Positions 11,974 through 24,549 of a stretch of 64,000 nt of DNA are shown in pieces. The notes under the pieces are model-generated. The model was not told the DNA's origin. It did not search any database and was given only the letters and a program-made list of their open reading frames with translations. Origin of the DNA: Chimonanthus salicifolius. Lineage: Eukaryota; Streptophyta; Magnoliopsida; Laurales; Calycanthaceae. The first letter of the stretch is position 1. Every line of letters starts with the position of its first letter. The DNA is taken from positions 57,208,769-57,272,768 of the forward strand of contig CM023538.1 of assembly GCA_013350335.1 (NCBI GenBank). The letters are read 5' to 3'. A program made the translations under genes and the position numbers.

Positions 11974-12225
11974 GTAAGTCCTCATCTTCTCTGATTCCGG
12001 AAATGTAGAAACTGTTCTTTCATTGTACTTTTCTTTCTTTTTTTAATTTTTGTTCCTTTTCTCACTAGGTTTTGATTTCTGTTGATTGTAATTAGCAATC
12101 GTAAATAGTCTTAGTAAAAAAGCGCGCCATTTATTGGAACCCATTTCAATAATCCTAAATGCGTGTTAACTGTTAAAGTGATGTACCATTTCTTCTTTGT
12201 TTGTTTATTTCTGTATTTTCCCTCA

Positions 12226-12484
12226 AGTGCTTGTTTGGATACGAGGAATTTAAGTTAGGGAAGTGGTTTTTAAATTAATCATATAATCCATCGCATTCTG
12301 CATCTGAGTGAGTCTCAAATGGTGAAATATGGCATTCCAAGTATCTGTTTTATACTTGATTCTGCTAAACGGCTTCCCCTCACTTCTATCAAGTTTGCGG
12401 TATTGGGAATTAATAACTGTTGATGCCAGAGCCTTTTCATGATTTTAATCTCTCGAAGTAAATCCAGATAACCAAACAGCGCAT
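12226..12484. mobile_element. TIR element inside the inferred 5'UTR intron
   Basis: The left end AGTGCTTGTTTGGATAC and the reverse complement of the right end ATGCGCTGTTTGGTTAT share the TGTTTGG core common to plant MITE ends. It is 259 bp and non-coding. No clear target-site duplication, so the superfamily is left open. Confidence 0.4.
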
Positions 12485-14295
12485 GTAATTCCAATCTTTA
12501 AAGTATTTCCACTCGAGTTCACCTTTCATTTTCTGATACTTCGATTTGAAAGTGAATCTATGCAAATGAATGAACCTGTCGAATATTCATCTGTTGAGAA
12601 TGTAGAAATTGATGATATTGATAAATAGATTGTATGTCCATATTTGTTTAGGAAGTGACTGATGAGGACATCATGGGACGCCATTGAAGAAAGATGCATC
12701 AAAATCTAGATTTTTCCTCAAGATGGTTGGATGATGATTTTGTGCATATTTCTAATATACCCAACCATGGATAGAGACAGATCTAACCATGGATAGCCCA
12801 AATTGTACATTGATCAAATATGGACTTGAAGATTTGGCTCGATCCATACATTTATATCATCTGAGTCATTCATTTATGGATTTGACTGATCTGACCATTG
12901 ATTCAGCACCATCTAGGCACTTGTTTTTGTTATCTTTTATTAGTGTCATATTGTTTTAGTTTATATGATTTCAAGATTGTTATATACTTGTATTTGTTTT
13001 TATGATATTAGATTGTTCATATGTGTGCCTTAAGTCACGTGTGTTTAAAGTTTTAAGAAAATCTTTTTTTTTCTAAATAGTTGTAAGAGACACTTTTGAG
13101 AAATGAATGAATGACTGAATGAAACTACAAATTCAAGTTTTCCCATTAGTAAATCTGGTTTGACTCTTTCTGCCTCTTGGTGTGAGATCAAAGAAACTTG
13201 TGTGACTCAAGATACAAATATTTCTTCGTTTTTTTCCTTCTTTTGTGCCTCTATTTCTTTCCTTTCCTTTTCTCCTCTCTTTTTCCTACTTTTTTTTTTA
13301 TCTTTATACACCTTATTTTGTCCCCTTTTCATCCCAACTCTAATCCGAACCAAACCAGGACCTAACCCCACCATTGGCCACCAAAGACCCGCTAGGACCC
13401 ACCAGTTCGTACAGATGTCCATACGACTGTACAAACATGCCTGTTTTGCCCTATTTCGCATCTCAACCTCTAGATGCCTATCTTAGACTCGTAGATCTAA
13501 CCGTAACCGATTGTTTCATCCCATTTGAGACCTAGTTTTGCCCAAGAATGGAAAAAAAAAAACAAACCCTAATTCCTTTGGCAAACCCTAGATGATCCCA
13601 TAGCTCTATTTCATCCCTTGAGTGAGTGATTTTTAAATCTAGAAGACCTAGGACAGAGTTGGTTATGATTTAATTAGTATTTTGAGATATTTTGTATTGA
13701 AGGTCAGCATTACAACCTTGAGAGCTTTTAGTGTACATGTCATTCATCTTTTTGAACCTCTATGATTAATTGTGTGTGAATTTGCCTTAGCTTTTGTTAT
13801 ATTCTTTGTTTAATATTAATTTATTTCTCTAATACCTTATGTGAATCATGAATATAGATTGCATGTCATTTTAGGACTCACCATACACATTTTTCATTTT
13901 GATATAGGCCTTTGTATATTATTTAGATTTAGGGTTTCCAATATTTTGACGTGTCCCATGTCAGATTTGGTATCATTGATTGTCCTGCATCAGTGACCTT
14001 CTCAAGTACCAACATGATGCTGCCAATATTGCCAAAATGCCAGTTGAAGACAAATAATGGCATCATCTTGGGCAATTATAAATATTCAAATTTGTTGCAA
14101 CAAATACTGATTTTTTTTCTTAGGTAAGCTAATAGTCAAATATGATCTCCTCAAAATTTGGAATAGCTGAAGAGAAAAAAAGTTTTCATTTATTTTTCCT
14201 CTAGTACAAATGTGCCCTTTGGTTTTTGTTTGGATGCTCAACGAGGAGTGTATATCTTCTTTATGACCGAATATGTCATGTTTGGCCAGAGAGAC

Positions 14296-14323
14296 GCCTG
14301 GGCACCTCGATCATAAAAAAAAA
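14296..14323 (+). mobile_element. 28-bp SINE-tail micro-insertion with long TSD
   Basis: The insert GCCTGGGCACCTCGATCAT plus nine A is the 3' end of SINE family 1. It is flanked by a near-perfect 23-base duplication (14273-14295 and 14324-14346, sharing CATGTTTGGCCA and AGAGAC). This is what a severely 5'-truncated, target-primed reverse-transcription event leaves behind. Confidence 0.7.
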
Positions 14324-15061
14324 ATGCCATGTTTGGCCAAAGAGACTCAAGAGTTTGTGTTGATCAGCATTTTGAACTTTGATCCTACTCTTCCATAATC
14401 TTCACTGTCCACCTCTACTGAGTCTCTCATGGATGGTTGGTGATCTGAATAACATCTTTACCTGATAATCATGTTTGACTGATAATGGGCTCTTGAAATG
14501 GAAAGCTAGTGATTAAATATAATCAATCGTCTTTATTTGACATTAAAACATCAACCTATTGAATGACTAGGATTGTTTGAAGGAGGAGAATTTTGTTTTT
14601 ATTCTCTTTCTATTGTGGGACACACCATATGGATGATATGTCTTAGTGAAAAAAGATAGGGTCAACCTGTATAGAATTCTTGGTTCAAACTAAAAGGCCT
14701 TTAAGTTTTGTCTACAATAGTACAATGCTACTGTTAGGCCACCCAGGTGGGCCCACTTAGTCATTTGTGTTATCATGACAGATCTAATATACAATTAAAC
14801 AAGGACAATCAAATAAAACATATCTTCAAAGTAAAAACTTATCTATTTTGGACCCAATGAGAGCCAAGACCCTTAGTCCTGATGATTAGATACAAGCAAT
14901 CACAACTGGAAAGCTTTACACAATTCACCCCTCTTGATTCAACGGATTAGATGGTCTCCGTGGTGAAGTGAGAAATGCTAATAAGGTGGATGATAGCAAA
15001 TGAAGTTTCCAAAACCCATACCTCTCTCACTTGAATTCGTGGGTTTATATAGGATTGGTTA

Positions 15062-15270
15062 ACCATGCCATCACATGACACATAGAGGACTAGGTGTTAA
15101 TGGAAAGATAAAGCTCATGCCACCCCATGATTACATGGTGGCTAGTTGTCAATGGGAGAGAGAGCTTGTGACACCGCACGGCAAGAGTGGAGAATGGTTC
15201 ATGCCACCAAATGACACTTGACATACTAGGTGTTAAGGGGATGGAAAACTGATGTCACTAGCTTACACAT
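15062..15270. repeat. Degenerate tandem repeat in the inferred 5'UTR intron
   Basis: About three imperfect units of roughly 60-70 bases with recurring words CATGCCAC, ATGACAC, TAGGTGTTAA and TGTCAATGG. Non-coding; possibly a fragment of a larger repeat. Confidence 0.4.
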
Positions 15271-15582
15271 GTATGGGTTAGGTGGAGGAGGAAATTAGAT
15301 GCCAAGTGTATGGGCCAAGAAATATAGAAGAAATAGCCAAATTATCCCCACTAAATGGGCCACATGCAAGTGGGCTTAATTTATGAGCCTAACAGCTACA
15401 ACATATTTAGTGTAAGAACTTAAAACCATTGCCGTTGTCCCACATATTGTATGGATTAACATTTCCAATTTTTACAACCTTGCTATTCAGTAACATATAT
15501 TGGAGTGCTTTGGTTCTCTTTCCATTTCCTTTGTTCTTCCTTTTTTCTTTGTGTAACTTTTCTCTCTTGGTGAAATCACAGG

Positions 15583-18500
15583 ATGGATATTGCCAACTTC
15601 TCTCTAGAAGGCAATGCTGATGCAGTAGAGTTTTGCCCTCATTACCCAAGCCACCATATTTTAGCTGCTGCAACATATACATTGCAAGAGGGTATTCAAC
15701 CTAATCGATCTGGGAGCATTTCTCTTTTCTCAGTTAGCATTGATACAGGCCTCCAACTGCTGCATCGTGTTGAAACAGCTGGCATCTTTGACATTAAATG
15801 GAACCAAGATGGAACCAGTGTTCATCCTTTACTTGCTCAAGCTGATGCTGATGGTCATTTGAGACTTCATGGTTTGGAATGCACTTCAGGTGTTACAGAA
15901 GGTAGATGCATTTTTTATCCTTTTCCCTTTATTCTTTCATTTTAAGATGCTACTAAAATGTTTCTTGACATTTTTTTTTATGTTTCCTTGCAAAGTGATC
16001 GTCGGGGGATGCATTTCTATCGGAATAGTACAATACTATGACATATTTAGTGTTTACAAATGTTAATACCATGACATTCATCATGTTTATGAATCAGGCT
16101 TCAAATGCAGCTTACTGCTTTGGAGTTAAAATTATAGGAAAGAATATCATTCCAGTTCGAATGTCATTCTCTTCCATTTGCAAGGTCATTGGATAGGCAC
16201 ATCTTACTCCCAAATGTTGGTATTGGTATTGACTTGGGTGCGTCCTTACCTGTCATCATTTCAAAATGCTCTCTTATTAACACTGATTTTATTCATCAGT
16301 AGTAGAGAGAGAGGGAGGGAAAAAAGACAATGCTGTTCTTGACATTCTGTGTATGAAAGTAGTCCTTAAATAGTTGATTAGCCTTTGGTTGAAATTTAAC
16401 CATTAAAGAGTACAACAGAAAAAGACTTACTCTTTTAATTTTGCATTGGAATTTGATAACAGAGACAGGATGAGATGAATTCAATTGAAGTGTATTAATG
16501 CGTTAAACCATGTATCCTTTAGTTAATGCCGTGAGTCATTTTCACTTTCTGAGTCACATATAATTATGTTTTTGCCATTTTTCAGTCTATAACTGGCTTT
16601 ATACTGATACATATAATTTGGTAATAAAGCTATTTTAACTGAGTTATTTATATCATTGTCATCACTTGTCATGATTACAATCGCATCCACTATGTGATTG
16701 GCAATATAGGCTGGGTTATCCTGTCAGCAGCATTGTTTGTGCTTAATGTTTTGGTTTATGAGATGGGCCCATCCGAAATTTTAAATATCTCTTGGAGCCC
16801 AGCCTTAGGCCTGGTTCATTTTTCGCTGTACATGCTTTGCCTGAATTTGAAGCTGTGCGGGTAAAAATTTGAAACTGCTGTCAACCTGAAACCCAGTCCA
16901 TTGCCACCCCAGTCATTACCATCATTGTCGTTAAAATGGTTATCATGGACTCATTAATTCAGATGACTTCTACCTATATCATATAGTTTCTCTTCCAGTC
17001 AATACTATTGAAATATGACCGTTTTTGGAGTGAATTACTTTGCTTGTAGTCCAAATGTTACTTCCTTTCTATGTGCATAGCTATTCACACATACTTAGTT
17101 GCTAAATGTTTGATGGGCTTCAGAAAGGCTGAAGTGATTTGTTTGAGAAAATGGTCTTTTTTACATTTTTAAACACTTCCACTGTAAAACAGTTATCTCG
17201 TTTCTTTTGAGGAAAAAAAAAAGTCTCATCCCATTGTGGTTATGTCATTAGTTTGTATTGATGGTATTCTGTACTCATCTGGAAGCAAGTCTCACTTTAT
17301 TATTATTATTATTTTGAAATGGCAAGTCTCACTTTTATGTGGAAAAAGATTTAATATCAAACATGTTATGTAAATGTTGCTTGACGTTGTTCATCCTTGC
17401 TCCTTTTTGGTCTCTTTCGAGAGAGAAGTCCATCGTGACTAATTTCATTTTAACTTCCATGAGTAAAATTCTATATATGTGATTATTTGGTGTGAATAGC
17501 TGAAGCGGATTAGAAGAATCTTTGATGATAAGGCATATGCACGTTGTCCTATGGCAATTTAAGTTAAATATCACCCAGGAAAAAAAAGTGCTTTTTGTAA
17601 TCTTGAAGAAACTTTTGAAAAAATGGGCAATCAAATTTTATATATGATACTTTCATCATTTTTTTGTCATTTTACCAATAATGGTGTGAATGCGAAATGC
17701 ATAGAATATGAATGCCTATTTTTAAATTTTTTGTTTTTGAGATTTTACCCCTTTAAATATTTACTTGTCAATTCTTTGAAATGTGCTATACACCTGTTTT
17801 GGTCACTTGGACTTGTTTGTATTGGATTCATCAAGGATTCTTCATGAACTATTTTAGTACATTTTTCAAGATTGATAAATATGATCTCACACCCTTCCCT
17901 GTTTTAAAGGTCATATGTCAAAATGTTCTATTAATTGATATTTGGAGTAAAATTTGTACATTTTTTTTTATGTGTTACTTTTACATTTAACTTTTCATTT
18001 AAAGTAAATATGTATTTAAGTTTATTAAAATTCTGTTATAAATTTGCGAATCCTATAAATTGGGATTGGCCAAATCTGACATGTGTACCTGTTCCCACTC
18101 AACATTGCTTGCAACCACAATTCCCCATATATGCTTGATTGGTGGGTTCTGCAGCTTAACTGATGACCATTATTCTGTAATCCTCATTCATTATTTATTT
18201 ATTATGGGGTTTTATTTAACTAATGGCATATCATTCTGCTCTGGTTTTCTTCTTGTGTGATTCATTTGCTGAATTCATGTAATTGCAATTCTGTAGGAGT
18301 GTTGAAAGAAGTTGGTGGGGAGAAGGTGAGTTCTGCCATGTGCCTTTGTTTGGATTGGCATCCTTTGGCCACTTCACTTTCGGTTGGCCTTTCAGATGGT
18401 TCTGTCTCCATAGTTACGCTTAGAGAGTCCCAAATTCAGACATCACAAGCCTGGGAAGCACATGATTTTGAACTATGGACCACCTCCTTTGATATCCATC

Positions 18501-19015
18501 AACCACAGCTATTATACACTGGTTCCGATGACTGTCGATTCAGCTGTTGGGATCTGCGAGAAAGTCCTTCAAGGCAAGTTTTTCAAAATTCAAAGGCACA
18601 TAAAATGGGTGTCTGCTGCATCACAAAAAGCCCCCAAAATCCTAATATATTGCTTACAGGGAGCTATGACGAGTTTCTTAGAGTATGGGATGTAAGATCA
18701 ACATCGAAACCCGTGACTGAGAATTCTCTATGTTTAGGGGGAGGAGTGTGGAGGATTAAGCACCATTCTGACATATCAGGTCTTGTTCTGGCAGCTTGCA
18801 TGCATAATGGTTTTGCAGTTGTGAGAATTGAAGGGGACAGCATCAATGTGATCGAGACTTACAATAAGCATGAATCACTTGCATATGGTGCTGATTGGCA
18901 GAGAGGAGAATTCCTAATGAATGACGGAAGAGGAAAAGGGTCGTTGGTTGCTACTTGCTCATTTTATGACCGGCTTCTCCGAATATGGTTGCCGGAGAGC
19001 CTGATGGTTAAATGA
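15583..19015 (+). CDS. DPH7: DPH7-like WD40 diphthine methyltransferase
   Basis: Two coding exons, 15583-15901 and 18297-19015, joined across a GT-AG intron that splits a Gly codon (G|GA); the product is 345 residues. WD40 blades are visible as LLYTGSDDCRFSCWDLRE, ILLTGSYDEFLRVWDVRS, and LVATCSFYDRLLRIWLPE at the C-terminus. The stretches SAMCLCLDWHP, GGGVWRIKHH and LAACMHNGFAVVRIE are, to my recollection, characteristic of the DPH7/WDR85 (yeast Rrt2/YBR246W) family. This cytosolic enzyme hydrolyses the methyl ester of methylated diphthine during diphthamide synthesis on eEF2. Length fits the plant family (about 340). The start is the first ATG after a strong acceptor one base upstream. The 2.4-kb coding intron holds no recognised insertion. 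No lesions seen. The symbol is by family, not by proven orthology. Confidence 0.88.
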
Positions 19016-20257
19016 TTAATGGTGCATTTGGATGCATCCTGATTGCCTATTCGTTTGAATATTTATGGGGAATGGATGTTCATCTCTTCTACTGTTTATC
19101 TAGGCTGGCCCTTCACAAGCCACATTGCATGTTTATGTTTCCCTATTTTGCAACTTTCGAGAACCATTTAAGTATCTGCAGTTGGATTGGTGGTGATGAC
19201 CCCTGGAGATGAAGGCTAGAAAAACTATTCCATCTACTGTGGTTCCAGTTTTGGTGTTTTCTATTCTTATAACAGAGCCAGCACATGACACGCTTAGTTG
19301 AATTGAGAAGGCTCAATGAGCAAATTGCTACTGTTGTTGTAGTTGAAGTGATCCAAAGGAATAGAAGATTCTAAGCTGAAAACATTTTTTTTCGAAATCA
19401 TAAATTGTTGATGAACCTTCTATTTCTTCTCTTTTTTTATTCTGTTTATTTTTTTGGGGGGTGGATTTTGGGGATGGGGGGAATCAAAATCCTGATAATT
19501 TCTGGGATGGGGGAAGAAGAAGTTTCTTTATGCAATCGATCTTCGTCACACTGCTCCAGATTAATAGCAGAATAGATTTTGGTCAGTCTACCATCATTTA
19601 CTGTGTTTTTTTTAGCAGTAACAACGAAATCATTTACTGTATTTGCTATGTCCATTCATGACATTTGATTTATAATCAATTGATGGTATTTGTTCAATGA
19701 AAGTTTGAGGTCCTGTCTGTGATCCTTCTTGTTGAAGTCATATATCATTTTTGTTGTGCCATGTTCTGTTGATAAATATGTATATTTTACTGTAAAAAGG
19801 TGTATGTCTTTCCACTTCAATTTGTTGACAACCAAATTTTTTACTTCACTCTTTGGTTTCTAAAGCTAAGTGAAGGATACCCCAACTTTTCTCATGCCAT
19901 CTTTGTCGTATTCCAAACATAAATTCCAGGGAAGTCTCTCTATTTAGGGAAATTGTTGTTTGAATATTGAGGTAGACTATATATTTTCTTATAAAATATG
20001 TAGAGTATGACAAGAACATTGGCTATATATAATTTGAACCTCGTTAGATCATATTGGTCAAGCTATTTTTTACTTTGAAAATTTGATTCTTACAAAATTA
20101 TTGATATTTTATTGTCTCACAAAGTTATAATGATTGGATTGAGGAGCTTCTTTAATTGTATTATTAATGTAGGACTCTATTTATCTCATCCAACCATGTG
20201 GGGTCTAATGATAAATATGTAGGCTCCCTATTGAAAATGAGAATTAAGTCCGAGCTC
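19016..20257. other. 3' flank of the DPH7-like gene
   Basis: The first several hundred bases are probably 3'UTR; no consensus poly(A) signal can be singled out. The rest is AT-rich with no further gene. Confidence 0.4.
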
Positions 20258-20331
20258 GCCGTTAAAGACTGGTTTTTTGAACCTAATGTTGTAAGCCGTT
20301 AAAGACTGTTTTTTTGAACCTAATGTTGTAA
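20258..20331. repeat. Two-copy 37-bp direct duplication
   Basis: GCCGTTAAAGACTG followed by a T run and GAACCTAATGTTGTAA occurs twice, with 37-base spacing and essentially one base difference. It looks like a recent slippage or small duplication event. Confidence 0.75.
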
Positions 20332-20721
20332 CTTTAAAATATAACAGTATAGATTGAAAGTAGACATAAAAATCTTTTGCAAGATAAAATTTCAGTCTCC
20401 AAAATTCAATTTTTAGCTATTTGATCTTTATAGACAAAGTTGGCAGACATCTTTGAAAAGATTCAGTATCTACTAGTTTAACCGTCAAGGACGAGTAATT
20501 GCAAAATGATTTTTGAGATGGAATTTTAAACAAAAAATTAAAAGTAAAAACAATACCAAATGGGCCTCAACGGGCTTTAAGTAAAAACCCAAGCCCGGTC
20601 AATTAAACAAAAATCTTGTTCATGTCCTTTTATGTAAGTCGGGTTCAGGCCAGTCACAGGCCAGCCTATTTTTGAATCTATGCAATTGATTAATCAATCA
20701 TAATGGATGACAATCACATAC

Positions 20722-21072
20722 CAACGCACGATATTACCTTGCACACTTAGGCATGGGGACGGCCAAATAGAGTAACAATATTTCTATGGAAAACATCTTT
20801 GTTTGAGTAAGAAGACCACCAAAAATCACATTCATCGGATTAAGCAAGCTATGACTTTTAAAACTGTAAAGTTTAAAGATTAAAAATAATTTAAATTGAT
20901 CAAATTTTGAAGAGTTCAAAAATTGTAGCTTGATAAATTTCACCAAAATGTTTTTGGTGAACCACATATTTAAAATTTTACTTTTTCAATAAATCTATCA
21001 TCACTTTATTTAGTGAATGTCGTGTCTAACCACGAGAAAAAAATGTTGTATACACCAATAAATGGGTGACCA
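20722..21072 (+). repeat. Dispersed repeat, copy A
   Basis: Shares with 21790-22125 an ordered series of words: TAGGCATGG, AAATAGAGT, GATTAAAAATAATTTAAA, GGTGAACCACAT versus GGTAGGTCATAAAT, ATCACTTTATTTAGTG and a final GGGTGA/AGGTGA. About 350 bases, same orientation, non-coding. Could be LTR-like or a MITE; no ends fixed. Confidence 0.5.
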
Positions 21073-21789
21073 ACCTGAGTTCCTCGACCAACTCCATGTG
21101 GATTCAACTTATATCTTCATACGTCGAGCAATTCTCCCTTACTGTACTTTTGGAATTCAAGAATTAATAAAATTTACTATTTTTAATTTTTAAAATTATA
21201 AATTTAGTACGAATCTTTTATTAAATAAAACTCTAATTTTGTATATGATCAATGTCGATGAACTTGCATTCTGAGTACAGAGCTTATATGTTAAAGTTGA
21301 TTGTAATTATCTTCCATGGGCCATTAACCACTTGATAAAAAATAAAAAAAGGTTCTGTGGGCCATCCACAACTTGGTATATGGTCTATAAGATAGTTTAA
21401 AAATTCAAAAGTTGGATTCGACTCAAAATCGGATCGAGTAAAGCAACTCTAGTTAGCAATTTACACTATTAAAAAAATTCACTAAAATTCGTTGACTTGT
21501 TTAACGTGAAATCTTACCGAGTAAGGGTCAACTAGAATTGACTCACCGAATTCTTTCTAAATTTTTAAACTATGGTTTAAACCTTATCAGAATCAGGTAC
21601 CATGAGAAGGTAGATGATCAGCCCATTATTTTCATAAAGTTGTGTCACTTGTCAAAAAAAATATTTAAAAAGATTCTTGCATTTGATTTTTAAAAGCCCT
21701 CCCATCTGAAAGTAGAAAGTTTGGAACTTAACATAATCAGCATAACAAGAAGTTTCACATTCATTCATAATAAATAAATAAAGGATGAT

Positions 21790-22125
21790 CACCAATAAAC
21801 CGGTGTGCGCGGTATTGTCTTGCAAAACTAGGCATGGAACTAACGAAATAGAGTGATAACAGATCGATTGGAAAGGTCCGAGACTCATCAAGAACCACTT
21901 TGAATGGATAAATCAAGTCGAAGTCTTTTAAGGTCATTAAAAATTAAAAATAATTTAAACGGATCAGATTTTGGAGAACTTAAAAACATGACTTGAATGA
22001 TTGAATTAAGACAATTTTCGGTAGGTCATAAATTCAACGGGTTCATTATCACTCCATTTAGTGTCTCGTGTGATTAGATATGTGGAGTTATAGTATGCAT
22101 ACTAATGTTTAGGTGATTATTTCAG
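21790..22125 (+). repeat. Dispersed repeat, copy B
   Basis: Partner of 20722-21072, aligned through TAGGCATGGAACTAACGAAA, ATTAAAAATAATTTAAACGG and ATCACTCCATTTAGTG. Diverged enough to be an old duplication or an independent insertion of the same family. Confidence 0.5.
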
Positions 22126-22482
22126 TAAACAAATTTGCCATTTGCGATCATATGATTCTCGAATAAACATGAAAGAGACGTTGGATTGGTTGCTTCCATT
22201 AAACAAATGAAAAGCCATCACAGAAAGAGAGAGGCATGAGTGGATGGTAGAACTGCTACAATTGGGTGCATTTCTGAGGAGGAGATCACTTCCATGGCAT
22301 ATAATCCACAAGTGTTTGTGTCATTAGTGACGAAGGAGATCAGTATCCTAATTGCACCACTTAATCCCAGGTATAGCTCAATCCATGGGCTCGGCTGGAG
22401 GCTTCATCAGCTTGGCTTGACTCTCAGCTCGGGATCGCAATTTGACCCAAAAGGCCAAGGCCCAGAATGCCTAACCCACAAT

Positions 22483-22782
22483 TAGGGCTGCAACTCGGGT
22501 CGGGTTTTGGCCCGACCAGCATGACCAGATCCAAGAAATCATACGGGTCGGGCCGAGGCTTTCGGGTCAGTGGGTTGGGTCGGGTTGGGAAGATAAAAAC
22601 CCACATGAAATTCGGGTCTGGTTGGGTTGAGGAGTTTACAAGGTAACTCGACTAGACCTGATACGACCCAGCTAAAATTAAGGTAAAATGGGTTCAGAAT
22701 GCGGGTCGGGTTCCATATATATCAACTCGGGTCGGGTTGGGTTTTAAGGAACCCGACCCGTCCGACCCGAGTTGCTGCCCTA
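22483..22782. mobile_element. hAT-type MITE, 300 bp, perfect 8-bp TSD
   Basis: Starts TAGGGCTGCAACTCGGGTCG and ends CCGAGTTGCTGCCCTA. It is flanked on both sides by CCCACAAT (22475-22482, 22783-22790), a perfect 8-bp duplication. The interior is crowded with CGGGTCGGGTT words and their complements. The element at 53087-53477 has the same ends. Non-autonomous: no transposase frame. Confidence 0.88.
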
Positions 22783-23568
22783 CCCACAATTAATAGGCCT
22801 TTGTGTATGCCAAGCCCGGCTCAAGTCTGTCCACTCGCCATCTATAAGGATTATAATTGGTCCCAAAGCACGAATACCCAAGGTTCCCAGCCTGCTACAA
22901 TAGGTATTGGCACAAGCTAAGCCAAGCCCGTCAACATCGCTACAAGTCTCAGCTATTGTGTAAAGCCCAATAGCCAAAACAAATTGTGGGTCGATTTTTA
23001 TTGTATGTGATCAGGCCTAGGCCTTCATAGCAAGTGAGCTAGTGACTGGGCTTTACTTGGTTCAAGGAAGCATAGCTAAGATGTTCTGAAGACACCGATG
23101 GAGTCCGTTATCAGAACCGAAGGCCCAATGGGTAATCGGCTCAACTCAGTTGTCGATCTGGTATTGCGTAATAATATTTACCGAAAGTGCGTTGGGCCAA
23201 GTTGGATCCAAATGTGAAGCCATGTGAGCTAGCCACTGAGCTTTGGTTAGCTTGAAAAGTGTGGAGAGTCAAGCTATTTAGAAGATGCCAATTACGGGAG
23301 TTAGTGGACCACAGCTCAACACCTCAATTGTCAAAAGCCATCTTTGACAAATTACTTTGTTCTGTTATCTACAGCCATTCTTCAGGCACTTGAGAAAATA
23401 CCCTTATATGTGTAAGAAATTGCAGAAGCCCCTGTTTGAAAATTATAAAAGAATCAAGAAAACAAAGTACATTTAGTGTGTAACAATCAAAGTTTGATAC
23501 ATAAGACAAGCTTTGTAGGTTGCCAATGGAAAGAAAAGTTAAGTTATGGCTGGTAGATTGGTTATGTT
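22783..23568. other. Intergenic with an old ~190-bp duplication
   Basis: Segments starting near 23030 and 23221 share GTGAGCTAG, ACTG(A/G)GCTTT and TTAGAAGATG/TTCTGAAGAC in order, suggesting a diverged two-copy repeat. No gene recognised. Confidence 0.35.
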
Positions 23569-24060
23569 TGTCGGAATTAAGTGTTTAATAATAATAAAAA
23601 GACAAATAGGAATGTATTACTAATTAAAACGTGCATGTTAACTTATTTAAGTTGAGATAGAGTTAGAAATGATTATATCGGAGAGGCTTTGAAAATAGCT
23701 CAGATAGATGAGAAAATTAGGAAAATTCATTTAAAGTCGATTTTAGACATGTACATGGAAGGCTAAATGTACATGGAAGGCTTTCTTATTTAGTTAGGAT
23801 TCTAAGTTTGTGTTAATCTCTTGTTTGGTTTAAGATCAGATTTAGAGTTAAACAATCAGATTTAGAGTTTGAATTTATTTGTAATTATAAGTTAGTTTAT
23901 ATATTTAGATACATCCTAATAAATTAATCAAGCTTTCATTTTCACATGGTATCAGAGTCATTACCGGGATACTAAGAATTCGACCAAGAGAGCCTTCTTC
24001 TCTCTCTTTGCTAGAGTACATGACCAGTAGAGGGAGGAGAGCATCTATTCTATTCCCAAA
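23569..24060 (+). mobile_element. Copia-type LTR with primer binding site
   Basis: An LTR-like segment of about 378 bp (TGTCGGAATTAAG ... TTTTCACA, 23569-23946) is followed directly by TGGTATCAGAGT (23947-23958). That is the binding site for initiator tRNA-Met used by many plant Copia elements. An AATAAA-like signal precedes the LTR end. About 100 bases of leader follow; no gag-pol frame remains, so this is a fragment. Confidence 0.65.
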
Positions 24061-24549
24061 TCCTCAGTCTTCCTGTCCCACTTTCTGCTGACTAAAAACG
24101 AACTCCACACAGAAAATTGAAATATAATATGCAGAAGCAACAAAAAGAGTGTTGAGATTCATTGAGGACTTGTCACACGTCTGGAGAGGTCTAGCATATG
24201 GGATAGAATAAAAGATTTTACTTCTATTTTCCATCAACTTTAGAGCTTCTTGCATATTTGTCGATTACCAAGGCACCATAAAAAACTTACATTGAAGAGA
24301 TAAAAAAGAAATGTTTCATTGTGGCGTTACGGATGTTATTTTTAATAAAGTAGAAAGAATTGCAGATCTCTAAACCCTATTCTAAATGGATAGAATTAGT
24401 AACTATAATGATGACCAAAAAAATTGAAAAGGAAAGCAAAGAAAGATTCAGGAGGTGGATTTAGTCTATTCCAAGTCAGGAGGGCACACTAGTAACTTGC
24501 TTTCAGTTCTTTGGATGTGTCAGTTGCACACTTCTCTCAACTCTCAGCT

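Noticed and set aside
13160..13486. Plus- and minus-strand frames in the inferred DPH7-like leader intron
   Set aside because: A pyrimidine-rich stretch gives Phe/Ser and Lys/Glu runs; no domain.
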